In this document: positions 11,456-23,930 of the stretch, piece after piece
Position numbering within the stretch: the first letter of the stretch is position 1
Layout: each line of letters starts with the position of its first letter
Assembly: GCA_032209605.1 (NCBI GenBank)
Contig: JASFXZ010000032.1
Span: forward strand, 6,759,722 to 6,823,721
Source of the DNA: Mactromeris polynyma
Taxonomy: Eukaryota; Mollusca; Bivalvia; Venerida; Mactridae
Direction: 5' to 3'
Length of the DNA: 64,000 nt
Translations under genes and position numbers: made by a program
Notes under the pieces: model-generated
Database searches by the model: none
Told to the model about the DNA's origin: nothing
Seen by the model: only the letters and a program-made list of their open reading frames with translations

Positions 11456-14400
11456 ATGTCAAGAAAAAGGTACGTAAAACGTGTGTTTAATTTTCTTTGT
11501 AAAGTTTCACATTCTTCGGTCCCGCCATTTTGATTTTCGTCGGTCTACCCCCTCCTACAAAATTCATATTTGTATGTGTGATCTTGTGTTTTCAGTTCCC
11601 GTATGAGTACCAGGTCAAAAAGCGTAGATCAAGTATCAGTATGCAGTAAAATAAATCGAAAAAGAAAAGCCGAAGAGGTATGTATTTTGTTTTCAAAATG
11701 TCGCGTTTTTCCGCCTTTCATCCTTTGTCCCGATTCGGTGGGTGGGGTACAGTTTTTAGAGCGGTTGTATAATTTCTATTAAATGCGTTGAATTCCATTG
11801 CAGGATCCAGAAGGTGAAATGGATTACGTTAAGAAAAGACAACAGTATCGAATCGAGGTATTTATTATTCATAAAATTCATTATTTTTGTATTTTTTGGC
11901 TCGAACAGATGTGTAAACAATTTGGCGCCATGACCTACATTTCGGTTTCAAAATTGGGTCAAAAAAGGAACCTTGTTAATAAATGCAATGAAACGGACAT
12001 GCCACAAACACAAAAGCGTGAAATGTTTTAGATATTGTTTAAACCGAAACATTGCAGCATATTTTCATTCATGATTTCGTTATTTTATATTTTATTTTAA
12101 TTTTCTTTCCTTTTCATTCATAGCCATTCCAGTGGGTGGGGTAATTGAATTTTGCATAAACGCAACTGCAGCGTTTCTGTTGTACCAAGCGTTGTTTATG
12201 CGTAATACACTTTATGAAATTGTATTGTTTGTCTGAATGAACTTCAATTCGCTGCTTTTTTGATATTGTAGCATGTTTGGTCTGACTATGTAATTTTCCC
12301 TCCTAAATTTCCACCCTTGCAGAAAGTCCAAAAATTCCCCTTAGTTTTTTTGTGTGCATGCTAATATCAATAACATTTTACCTTAGAACAAACATAAATG
12401 TGTTGTATGAATTACCAGAAATGTAAAATGTATAAAAAAATGCCACCTTTTACATGCTAACGTCTACTGTGATCGTGTGGATTCGAACCAAAGGTTGTTC
12501 AATTTGTCATATTGTGAAGGGCAGACTATGTTATTACTGTATCTGCCATGTGCGGGGGTACCACTTTATGCTGAATTTCAATAATTGACCGGATTTTATA
12601 TATAATTTAGAGAGAAAAATTACCTTTTCGGCAGAATCCTTAGAGTCACAGTTATGAGTTATGGCTATTTTGTGAGGTTTAGGTACACTTGTCGGAGAAA
12701 TCTGTTCATTAAAATAGTGTTATGAATCAATAGTCGGTCGTAAATCAGGATTTCGCTTCAAGGTTAGGCAAGGTAAAAATACATGAAATTGACAATTAAT
12801 AAATTTATGTCTTAAAACTGACCCGAGTCTGCCACGAGAATTCTCAGTTTTGAAGTCAGCGGGCTGCTTTTGAGATGATGCAAGTGAGCATTACTATATG
12901 ACACATACAAACGGGACCTGAACCATAACCATGAAACGTTCTGCAGCTTTAAAATGTCCATTTTCATGCCAGTATGTATTTGCTTATTAAAAGTTCTCAG
13001 GATCCATGGTTTGATTTATAAACAAGGTCATTTTTATTATATTTTGATACTGGATTGACTCAAAATATTAAGTTTGAAGTGTTGGTGAAATTATTCTTGA
13101 AATACTCAATTGTTACTTCAGTTCAGCAACTAACCGTTGATGCTGTCTCATTGACTTAACAAACTTGATCATCTCGTATTGTTTATGCTTGGTTAGATTT
13201 ATCATCATCATTAATGTCTCCTGGTTAAGTGAAGAGAAACATGTATGTGACAACTGTACTATCAATTTACCTTGCTATACTGACCCATTAAAACATATCA
13301 ATGACTTTTAACCCCTGGGGCGTTTTTTCCTAACATAAATTCTTGTCATAACTGCTTCTTTTGATCAATGGCTATTTAAAGTATTTTATTGAATTTTCAT
13401 TGTTTTATGATTTAATGTATGTAAAATTGCTGAAGGGCAGTATAATATATGTTTAGCCTTGTACTTAATTTCAGTTCATGTCAATGCAAATCAAGTTCTT
13501 AAATATCCCAAGTCCTGATCTTTTTTTAAATTCATCATATCAAAATTCTGCATTGGACATTGGCATTTTTAATCAGAAACTAGAAACATTGACCATTAAT
13601 ATCTCATGGTACAGATCTGTAATTGACCTGTTTGTAGCAATGAATGGTATAATGAATGAATGCAAGGTTTGAAAATAGAAATGTATACACTGTAGTTTGA
13701 AGTATTTTGCCCCTTTTCTACTCCTGCCCCTATATTCCCCTCTCAGTGGGCCCTGTCACCATTTCACTTAATTTGGACAAAATCGGTGTTGGTTTGTTAC
13801 AAACATGTCTTACTCTTAACTTCAATTCATAACACCAGCTTTAACCATTCTCTTGTGACTTGGCTTATGTTGTTGTCACACCTCATTAACACAAGCATCA
13901 ACACTTTGACATGTTTGTTTAATTATGTAGTTAATGTGTTGATCACAGTTTGTACAGTTTTTTATTAAGCCATTTCAGTGCATAATCTGTAGTAATCTGT
14001 ATAAGATATGTCGACTGTAACACCTTACCCTGAAATATAGTGTTGATGGAATATGGATAAAATAATACTGGTAGCTACCTTGAGATGTTTACTTTACAAT
14101 TATGTTTTGTTGCGCTAATCTGTGAAAATGTTGTTGACTTTTTAAGTAGCTTAGTCTGTTGTTATTTTGGTTTACTTTATCCTTTTCTTGAAATGTTGCA
14201 AGTTATGTGCTAAATGATTTAATTAACATTTTTGTTTCACAAGTGTTTGGACATCCTACATACTTGGCACATAACAATGTTGTAAACTATTTTAAAAACA
14301 CAAGCTTGTCTATTTTGCCCCGGCCTCACTAGAGATCCTAATTTAGAGTTCTGACTGTGACCATTTATTGTTCAGATTACATGGAAAGTTTAACTGTTTC

Positions 14401-17400
14401 TGAAACCTCAGGAAATCGGGCAATTCATGTTATATATTTCAAGTGGAAAAACTTCCTGTGTCCGTCTTCTTCACTCTTTGATATTTTAGACTAAATGGAT
14501 ATGAATACTTTGAAGTTTATATTTAGCCCTTGAATTTAGAGTTCTGTACTATTCCTGCTTCTGACTATGACAATTTATTGTTCAGATTACATGTTATGTT
14601 TAAAGGTTTTCTGTTGTTTCTGAAACCTTTCTCAGGAGATCTGAGGGGGAATAGAATGGAGCAATGCATGTGATATAATCGACAGATAGCCTTAAAAGTG
14701 TGTTTTTTCAATTGGAAAACACTTCCTGTGTGCCTTTTTTTCACTCTTTGATATTTTAGACTAAATGGTTGTGAATACTTCGAAGTTTATTTTTACCCCT
14801 TGAATTTCAAAAAAGCTACAATTGACCCGAAGGATTCTGGCTGAAGGGCCATTTGTTTCTAAATTATAGGTAATTTCGACTATAAAACTAAAATCCAGTC
14901 AAAAATGATCAAAATGACCCTTGAGATTCAGCCCTTCATGGAACCCCTGAAGATTGTGGATCAGAGTTGTTTTGATTTTCTTTGTCCGACAAAGTTTATA
15001 ATGTTTTGTCTTTCACATAACTTCATTGTATAACATATTTTCATAAATTTGCATTTATTTTGCAGAATCAGTGGGTGCCAATATCAGAAACCACAGCGAT
15101 AACAACATGTTCCATAGTACCAAGTCCTGAATCATCGCCGACTCATTCCCTAAAAAATTCAGACCTTACTCTAGGCTCGAAGTTTAGGTTTCAGAATTAT
15201 TTCACAACCCCTGTAGAAGTTCGGAAATCCCCGTTACCTCAACTAGATTGGGCCGATTCTCACGAAGTGTGGCAGACGATGTTACGGAAAGAACTTAATT
15301 ATGTACGAAGTCAAAATTTGTTCGATAAACATCCAGCATTACACGCCAGAATGAGGGCGATATTGTTAGACTGGTTAATAGAGGTATGTTCTTTAATCAG
15401 CTTTCTGTATTATAAAATTAGGATGGGAGATCATTAGACTGGTTTGGATTTGACAACATAGAGTCAGTGATTTTTTTATATATGATTTTACTGCCTGTGT
15501 CTTTTCATTTGGGAAAATAGGCGCGATAAATCCTAAATTTGGGGAAATAGGCACGATAAATCCCAAATTTGGGGAAATAAGGTAATTGTTGTTTTGCTTA
15601 TAAAAATAACTTCAGCTGTGGCTGGTGTTTGTTATGTATATGAGGTGATGTAAGAGCAAAGTTTTAAGGAAATGGTCGTTTATAAATGGTTAAATACCCA
15701 AGTAATTTGGGAAAAAGAAGATTTTGGGGGGAAATGGACACTTTTTGGTTAAGGGTAACAGCCTATATTAGGCAGTAAAATTAGCCCCAAAAAATCACTG
15801 ATTTAAAGGTTGATTCATGGTTATTGAAATGTCTTTATTAGCATCTCATCTATTTGACAATGTTCGGTTGAATTGTTCTTATTTAGGCATCGTGGAAATA
15901 ATGTGGTTGCAGTTTTTGTAAGCATGCAATACAAACACATGATGCTAGAGTAAATGAAGAAATCCAAGGATTCAGATTGACCTATCTTGTCTCCATTTCA
16001 CACTTCATACATTTTTATGTCACTCAATACTGAAAATTAAGGACCACAATGGAAATACTTTTTTTGTGTTATCCTTAACATATAATGTTGATTGATATGG
16101 CTTTATTGATTCATACATATTGTTTTTACTTATATATGTCTTAATTTTATATTGCCATGTAAATGGTATGTCTATTTTTGTACTTATAAAATTTGGTTCT
16201 GATCCATAATGCTCCTCAAAAAGCCCATAGTGGGGACATCTGTGTCCTTTGGACGCATCTATCTATTTATACTGCTATGTAACATTTTTTGTACAGACCA
16301 CAAATTATGTGTGTCTTATATTTTCCAGGTTTGTGAAGTATATCGGCTACACAGAGAATCATTCTACCTCGCCACAGATTTCCTGGACAGATATTTATCA
16401 AAACAAAGTAATATACAGAAACATCAGTTACAGTTAATTGGAATCACATGTTTATTTATTGCTGCTAAATTAGAGGTAAGACTGATATATTGTTTTATTA
16501 ACAAATTGTTAAATTAATTGTAATTTGTATATTTACTGATTGTGTGTGGTACAGTGATATTATTTATAATAATATATGAACCTTGTATCTTCGAAGTTAA
16601 ACAGCTGATAATTGTTAGTGTGTTAAATAATTAATTGGGACGATCAAAGGGGTTCCATTTGATCCTTAAGTTGACCATATGAGCCCTGAAATTTTCTAAA
16701 AGGTCACATTTTAACCCTTGGGATTCTGGCTGAAGGGTCGTTTTTTCTCTAAATTACAGTGTTTTTTGGACAATCACTTTCATTGCATTTTGATGGAACT
16801 TCCATTTATATCAACTTTTTATGATGCAGGAAATATATCCCCCAAAGTTGGCAGAGTTTGCATATGTAACTGATGGCGCCTGTACTGAAGATGAAATACT
16901 GGACCAAGAACTTGTTATACTTAAGGTATAATTATCTAACAAGACTTTGATAAAGATGACTATTGAACCTCAAAGATTTTGAGAAAGACATAGTATTATA
17001 TTGAGGTATCATTGAAGGGGCATAAAGTGTTACCTCTGTCTGTCTGTGTGAAACATACTTCAGAATTCTGTTCAAGGTCTGCCTTTTGCAGCTCAAGTTT
17101 GCTAATTGTTTTATAATTTAATTAAAGAATTTAATGATTGTGATATAATTAATGTTTTGATCTTTCTGTTTCTATCCCTGTTTGTCTATTGAACCCCATC
17201 ACTTCAGAATGTCATTTTACTAATCAAATGTTATTTGCAATTCTATTTCAGGCTGTAAACTGGGATCTATCCCCTGTAACGGCGAATGGTTGGTTGAATA
17301 TCTACCTCCAGGTATCGAACGTAGAACATATACAAGACCGTGAACATGGCTTCGTCTTTCCTCAGTATTCGTCCCATGTATTTATTCAAATTGCTAGGGT

Positions 17401-19575
17401 AAGTTAAAACAAACTGATGTCTAGAAATACTTGAATATTTTACTTTACATTTTTGAGTTTTACATTATTCTGTTATCAGAAAGTATAAAAAATACAAAAT
17501 AGGATTTTTTTGAGTTTCTTTAATTTCCCTGTTGTGTTTTTCTTACTGTAACAAAGGTTGTCAAATGAAGACCAGCTTTACCTGATGGAAAAAATTATTT
17601 TTTTATGGTAAAAATTATTACTAGAACATGTAGGGTCAAACTATGACAGTCTCTACTGTGTTCAGGGTAATTCTTGTTTTATGGTAAACAATTTCAAGTT
17701 TTTTATAGACTATTCCTTTAAATTAAAATCACACCAGGCTTACGTCTACTTGTAATCAATTTTTAAATAAATGTTATGTTACTTTATAGGACGGTAATTA
17801 ATAATGACTTCTTACATTAATTTTCAGCTGTTGGACTTGTGTCTATTGGATATAGAAAGTTTACGGTTTCAATACAGTGTCCTCGCTGCGGCGGCTCTGT
17901 ATCATACCTCAACACAACAGTTAGCGCTTTCTGTCTCAGGTAAATATTTGTCTTCAAATGTCTATATTTTTGCTATGTTCTAGACATCATCTGTACATAA
18001 TTAATTGCCTGTAAAAAGCAAAAATTAACAAATTAGATATTAATTTTGCTTTCTTAAATTCAATTTCTGTGTACAGATGTAAAAGTCACACAGCCTTTTA
18101 TGAGAAATTGCATTTGGTTGCATATTTATCATCACATATATATATAACAACTTCTGTACTGTTTGCTTGTATTTTCACAGTGTTAACGAAATAACGTAAT
18201 GGAAAGCATTACTTAAATTTCTTTTGTGTTCAGTTTCTTCTTTCAAATATTTTACAGTTAGTTAATACTGATAATATCATTCCTTTTCCGTAATTTTCCT
18301 ATTATGCCAAACTGTATCAAAGTATGTTTTGTTGTCAAAATACCAAAATGCTGCGGAACCCGAAGTAACCGTGAAAATAGCAGCAAACACTATACCCTAA
18401 GTGTACAGTATTTAATAAATTCAAGACATTGTTAACCTAAACCAATCAATGAAATATATACAAGTTACTGAAAGTAACAGATGTATAAATTTGTATACTT
18501 TCAGGTTACAAATGGCAAGATATTTTACCGTGTGTTCAGTGGATGGCCCCGTTTGCTGTCACGGTGAGAGAACTAGGTCAACTAGCGGTGAAATTCTTTC
18601 CTAACGTACAATCTGAAGATTCTCATGCAATACAAACACATGTTGTGGATCTTAACTTACTGGTAAGTTACAACAATATTTCCCAATGGTCTCAACAGTC
18701 TGTGACATAAACCATATGACGCAGGACAATCGCATCACCTCGGCTGTTTCTTAAAAAATACTTCAGAAGTAACTTGGGGAGAAATTAGTTTCAAAATAGC
18801 TGCCAAAGTGATTGTTTATTGTCTCTGTGAAAGTACAGCGGAAATCTTTTAAATATTAGGACTATGAGACACACAAGACCCTTTAATAATGTTGAATTGA
18901 GGGTCCCTGGTCAGATATCTTATAATTAACAGTGTGGAAAACCTCATCACATACAGAGATGTTAGGAACATTCATAAAATTCCCTTTTAGGTATATTTCC
19001 AAACTGTATAGAAATTGTTGAGAGGTTGCAATTGGCTGCAGGGCACTAGTTTGGGTCATTTTTGGAGCCCTTGATTGGTACTATTTCTCACTAAAATAGT
19101 ATGTTTATCCCCTATTTCCATTCAAAATTCCCTCTCTAAAAGAAAGTAAATCCTAACAAGATTATTTGGAATTAACTTGCATTTCTTTAAAAAAAATGTT
19201 TGTCAGAAAATACTGCATAATTATTATTATCAATTATAAATAGTATAAAAAAGGACAAAAATGATGTTGGGGGTTCCCTTTGAATTTCCAAAAAGCCACA
19301 TTCAGACCCTTAGGATTCTGGTGGCCCCCCTAAATAAGGTAAACAGAAGGTTTTGTTTTTAAAAAAAACAACAATGCAATTATTATATATCCTCATATTT
19401 TGTTTAGGAAAAAGCCCAGTTGAGACGTGATGAAGCTGTTTACATGGACCACGGCAGCCCGCCAGATATGCAGGCTCAAGTCATCACCCAGCTCACACCT
19501 CCGCAAAGTGACAAGAAAACCCACTTACCAGATACGCCGGAAACACCGACGGAGAATCTCAACACGTACAGCTGA
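11456..19575 (+). CDS. CCNE1: Cyclin E (G1/S cyclin, CDK2 activator)
   Basis: Ten exons join in phase: 11456-11469, 11596-11677, 11804-11857, 15066-15383, 16329-16475, 16830-16925, 17252-17398, 17828-17939, 18505-18662 and 19408-19575. They encode 431 residues (human cyclin E1 has about 410). The product binds CDK2 in the nucleus and drives S-phase entry. Visible features are a basic NRKRKAEE stretch near residue 26 (possible NLS) and the cyclin box from about residue 118. The box contains the MRAIL hydrophobic patch (146-150), the signature [20 protein letters not shown] and the cyclin E-typical [19 protein letters not shown]. The C-terminal cyclin fold reads [20 protein letters not shown] (about 66-73) and LTPPQSDKK (T406, S410) match the N- and C-terminal Fbw7 phosphodegrons. 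The start ATG follows an A at -3. Exon 1 codes for only four full codons. The neighbour downstream, URI1, converges on it. Confidence 0.97.
11858..15065 (+). other. Cyclin E intron 3, with a diverged internal duplication and one short transposon
   Basis: This 3.2-kb intron separates the N-terminal exons from the cyclin-box exons. From 14338 to about 14808 it holds two diverged copies of a 200-270 bp segment (TTTAGAGTTCTG...GATATTTTAGACTAAATGG...GAAGTTTAT). A 190-bp-class short element follows at 14797-14950. No other gene was recognised in it. Confidence 0.7.
14797..14950 (+). mobile_element. Family B MITE, copy 2 (cyclin E intron 3)
   Basis: The body (GGATTCTGGCTGAAGGG, AAAATGACCCTTGAGATTCA, ATGGAACCCC) is well preserved. 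It ends about 115 bp before the exon 4 acceptor. Confidence 0.8.
16648..16772 (+). mobile_element. Family B MITE, copy 3 (truncated, cyclin E intron 5)
   Basis: The left end AGGGGTTCCATTTGATCC and the central GGGATTCTGGCTGAAGGG are present. The right half is missing. Confidence 0.8.
19269..19335 (+). mobile_element. Family B MITE, copy 4 (fragment, cyclin E intron 9)
   Basis: A short fragment with GGGGGTTCCC, TTTCCAAAAAGCCACATT and CCTTAGGATTCTGG. Confidence 0.65.
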
Positions 19576-22530
19576 TAGTGCTCAACAATTTAGCCAACCT
19601 GTTATTATATTTAGTACCGATATTAATTATAGAATGATGAAACTTGACAGAAGCAACGAGGCGGTGATCTCACTGAATTGTCACTGGGTTATGTGTTATG
19701 AATTAATTGTTTGAAAAGGGGCAGGGAAGAGTTCTGATTACTGATACTAGTTGTGTGGCGATATTCGTGTGGTTAATTATAGAACGCTACTATTGTGTCT
19801 ATGTGGATTTAAAATACTTGATTGTTGACTGTTTTATTCTAGTGTTAAGTTTTTTATCAAGTGATGTGTTGGTGTGTTTTGGCTGCACGTACAAATGCCA
19901 AAGATTCAACGTGTGTTTTAATTTATGAAGTAGACTATAGGTATTTATTGAAGTGCACGGACGTTTGTGTCTTTATACACAATGTGATGGGAATTGAATT
20001 GTATGATTATGAACATGATGTTATAAATTTTTTGCACAACATAATCAAATGCCATACTTGTGCCTTAAACTATCGTTACTGTACAACATTATGCCTTAAT
20101 TATACTTATATATGCACGCATTTGATGCTGTTTCGAGTCCAAAATTTATTTTTTTATGTTTATTTATGCTATTTTTTTTCAATATTACCACCCAAGGTGT
20201 TCAAGTGTATTATTTTGATATTTTCCTTCACAAAGGACCAATACAAAACATGTTCTACTGCTCAATACTTAATGTATTCATGTTAATGGACATACATGTA
20301 AATAATCTCAATTTTCATTAAAATCGTGTAATGAACAATTTCACGCCTAGCTCGGAATAACAAAAATCTCTATTGAAATCTGTTTCAAACTTGAAGGTTT
20401 CAAAAACTTCTATTGTGAGTCAAAGAATGGAAAGCCAATAGAAAGATGTGAGTTATTTTTCACAAACATTTTAGGACTGAAACTCGATTGTGAAGTGAGT
20501 AACAACAATTATTCAGACAAAATTTCATTTCTTTACATTAAATGAACACAAAAGGCTGTTAATCATAACTTTTGCAAATTTATAGTCTGAATCAAGGGGG
20601 TTCCATTTGACCCTTGGATTTTCCAAAAGACCACATTTTGACCCGTAGGATTCCGGCTGAAGGGTTAATTTTTTCTCTAAATTGTAGATATTTTGGCTAT
20701 AAAATGGTAAAACCCAATCAAAAAAATATCAAAATGACCATCGAGATTCACCCCTAGTGGAACCCCCGAGTCAGGATTTCAGCCTTAAATGTTCATGAAT
20801 AAGGTCTCCCTACATAATTTTATGTACTATTTTTTTACGATTCAAAACTAGATTTTATGTACATACAGCGTTGGTCATAAGACAAGTTTGAAACTTGGGT
20901 TATATTATATAAGAAATGAAATCATTGACATGAAAAATCTCAAATTGAGATATTTTGTGAAACTCTGGCTAGTGCATGTTGCTATTTATTGTTTTTATAT
21001 GAGATGTAACACCACTATTTTTTGTGTTCATTTTTCTAATTTCGAGAAAAAAAGTATTCAATACTGTTCATAATGTCGATGAATTTTGTATCATCTGCAA
21101 TAATTAATCAATCATTATCCAAGTAATGTTTTGATTATTAATGAAATAATGGTAATAATATTTGTTGCTTTCAGTGTCAATGTTGATATTCATCTAGCGT
21201 AGGTTAATTTATGTTGCATTTTTTATAGCTTCAGTATCATTAACTTTTAATGTACAAACTGTTTACATCATTTTTTCTGTCACAAAAGCTTGAATGGGTT
21301 ACATAATTGCCTACATCAAATCTTCAGATATAAAAAATATGGTTTGTCTGTGTATTGACACCTGATATACGGCCAGGGCTATAAGTGTGTATTGTAAAGT
21401 CAGTATGTATATGTTACATAGTGTGTTCTAGATCGTGTACGTGCATGTTACATTTTTCTTCTAGATAAATGACCTCACAGTGTGCAATACTAACACATTT
21501 ATCTATGTTATTAGAATTATAATTCTCTATACAGTATTCAAAGTTTGTTTACATATTTGTTAGATGTAAACATGTTATGCAAGGTGTATGAAATGAGCTG
21601 CAGTAAATCATTTCCTGATTGAGTTCAGGGATGTGAAAGCAAGCCCCTGATTGGTCCTTTCTGAGCTATGTCTTAGATCTGACCAATGACAAAGCTTGAT
21701 TTTGGGACAAGTCTTTGATCTCTCTTTTATAATCTTGGGCCCAGGTGTTTTTTTCTCTTGACTATATTGTTTAAAAAAAATGAAGAACACTCGATACAAT
21801 TAATTAGAATTTTGAAAGAAATTGAAATAATTACAGGACTTGGCAATAATCAAAAATTGACATAATTATAAGCTTGTTGTTCCATCTGCTTCAATTTTAT
21901 TAATGTATTTTTGTAAAAAAAATATTTTTTAAATAAATGAAATTTGTTTGAATTTCAAAGAAAAAAAATTTCATTTCAAAGACGAGGAGCTTTCATAATG
22001 GGAAACACATGTGCTTGATCTTGTCTTTGATTTATCCTTGAAAATAGCAAATAGCCTCTTATTTGTACTATTTTGTTTTAGTTAGAATTTTAGAATTATG
22101 TTAATATTATTTAAATCTTTCCCATACCCGGTACCTTAATGTCTCCAAGCTGTATATACAAAGTGTACTATTTTTCTCTAAAGTATTTAATTTCTATATA
22201 CTTATAATTTGTAGTCATAATATTATATTTCTATTATTTTGTATGATATAAATGTTTTATTTCAATTTCTGATTCGTGTGAAGTGATCAAATGATGTTCA
22301 CTGGTTTGATTCACTGGTGTGACATTATAAAATTCTTGATTGTGTTATTTTTAGTGTGAGTTTTTTTGCGGACCAATGCATTTGAAACATTTGTTGTAAT
22401 ATTTACAATGAGGGATCAATTTGTATTTAGTAAAGTTCGGAGTTTTTAAATTTCCTGATCTTGCTTTTAAGATTGTACTTTTAAATAAAATCACTGCATT
22501 CCAGTTGCATCTTTGTATTTTTCTGATTCT
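19576..22530 (+). other. Probable long 3' UTR / downstream region of cyclin E
   Basis: No coding exon was recognised after the stop codon. The AT-rich sequence contains AATAAA at 21932-21937 and 22484-22489, and more at 23433-23438 and 23481-23486. Which is used cannot be told. Nested short transposons sit at 20459-20802, so part of this may be intergenic. Confidence 0.4.
20459..20802. mobile_element. Family A element carrying a nested family B MITE
   Basis: The outer ends (CACAAACATTTTAGGACTGAAACTC and TTTCAGCCTTAAATGTTCATGAAT, inverted) belong to family A. A full family B copy occupies 20596-20767 between them, with ends GGGGTTCCATTTGACC and CTAGTGGAACCCC. Family B therefore jumped after family A. 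It lies in the downstream region of cyclin E. Confidence 0.75.
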
Positions 22531-22549
22531 AAATTTCCTTGTTGTTGAA

Positions 22550-22770
22550 TAGTAATATTACTTATAATTTCAAGGGGCCTCTGAGGCCTTGTGGTTATGA
22601 TTTTCAAACTTTAACTCGCTGGTCCCTAACCGCTGCATGTTTAAATCCCACCCAGGATGTAGAATTTGTATGTAAGGAAGCTATCCAGCTGGCTTTGCCA
22701 ACGGTTGGTGGCTCAACCAAGTGCCTGTCTGTGCCTATGGGGTCTTCATCCATTTATATAGCTGAAAGTC
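22550..22770 (+). mobile_element. tRNA-headed SINE (S1)
   Basis: A decayed tRNA-like head (GAGGCCTTGTGGTTATGATT..., then TGTTTAAATCCCACC as the B box) is followed by GAAGCTATCCAGCTGGCTTTG and GGTTGGTGGCTCAACCAAGTGCC. I recall this body as common in heterodont bivalves. Orientation is plus. Confidence 0.6.
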
Positions 22771-23529
22771 GTTACATGACCCAAATGTGATTTGAAGCCC
22801 TGTTACAAAAATCAGACTTTTAAAAAATCATAATTGGAATGTTTAGTCCTGAAAAATTCTTCAAAGAAATATTTGTGTATGACTGATTATTCAGATATTT
22901 ATGTATACAAATATTGTATCATTAATTTTTATGTCTCGTGTTATTGTATAAGGCTGCCACAAGTGTTCACTTTCACCGTTTGTGTTCATAACGTTTATGG
23001 GTAAACATGTGTTCAAATTTTTTTACGAGTAAAAATGTGTTCAAATTTTATTTTTTGTACTGATGTTTCGTGTGTTTGCGAGGTTTAGCATTATATTTGA
23101 AAGTCGAAAAAGGTGTAGTCTCTTTTTCCTTGAAATTCAAACTAGTTTATAAAGCATGCATCTCTTAGCTTGATATTTTTATGAACTAATGCATATACCT
23201 ATCATTTTGTAATCCCTTTTTATGCGATGTGTAAACGCAATGTAATCCACACTTTACAAATATCAAGTACTGCTCATATTTCTTATCTACTAATTCTTAA
23301 GAATCTGTTTTAAATGTAATCGTATCTCTTAGATTTTAATCAAAGCGATCAAGTTTTACTTGTCAATAGTGTGACTGCGATATTTTAAACTTCACTAATA
23401 CTTTTAGGTTGTGTGCAAATGTGAAACTATTCAATAAACTGATGTTTTAAATTATTTTCAATGTAATATATTCTCATCAGAATAAACCCAATATTGAATT
23501 GACATTGCTTGTGTTGTATCAGTTTATCT

Positions 23530-23855
23530 ACAGTAAAACCTCGATAATAAGACCACCCTTGAAAACTAGTCTTCTTACTGAGGTGATCTTACTATTGAGG
23601 TTGAATAAAGAGCAAATAAGTGAAAATGGACATGAAATTGTCTTAATTATGCCCCCTTCGAAGAAGAGAGGGTATATTGGTTTGCACATGTCGGTCGGTC
23701 TGTCCTTGAACTTTGCCCCCATGACCCCAAGTTTGAGGATGATAGGTCAAGGGATTCTTGAGTTATTGATAAGAAACAAAGAGGTAACCGACAGATGGAC
23801 AGACCGACATGTGCAAACCAATATGCCCCTTCGAAGAAGAGAGGGTATAACAAAA
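23530..23855. mobile_element. Truncated family C MITE joined to a family E element
   Basis: TACAGTAAAACCTCGATAAT begins a family C copy, which breaks at about 23648. There a family E element starts: two direct GCCCCTTCGAAGAAGAGAGG motifs (about 23650 and 23825) flank inverted GGTTTGCACATGTCGGTCGG arms. A second family E copy is at 34873-35046. The piece lies between the converging ends of cyclin E and URI1. Confidence 0.7.
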
Positions 23856-23900
23856 ACAACCAGTGGATATAACACGATACCTGTCTTCTCAGTATATACA

Positions 23901-23906
23901 TTTATT
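23901..23906 (-). terminator. Poly(A) signal of URI1
   Basis: AATAAA on the minus strand lies about 25 nt after the URI1 TAG stop codon (23933-23931). It predicts a very short 3' UTR that ends before the convergent cyclin E downstream region. Confidence 0.6.
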
Positions 23907-23930
23907 TAGAAAACAGGTAAACCAATACTT

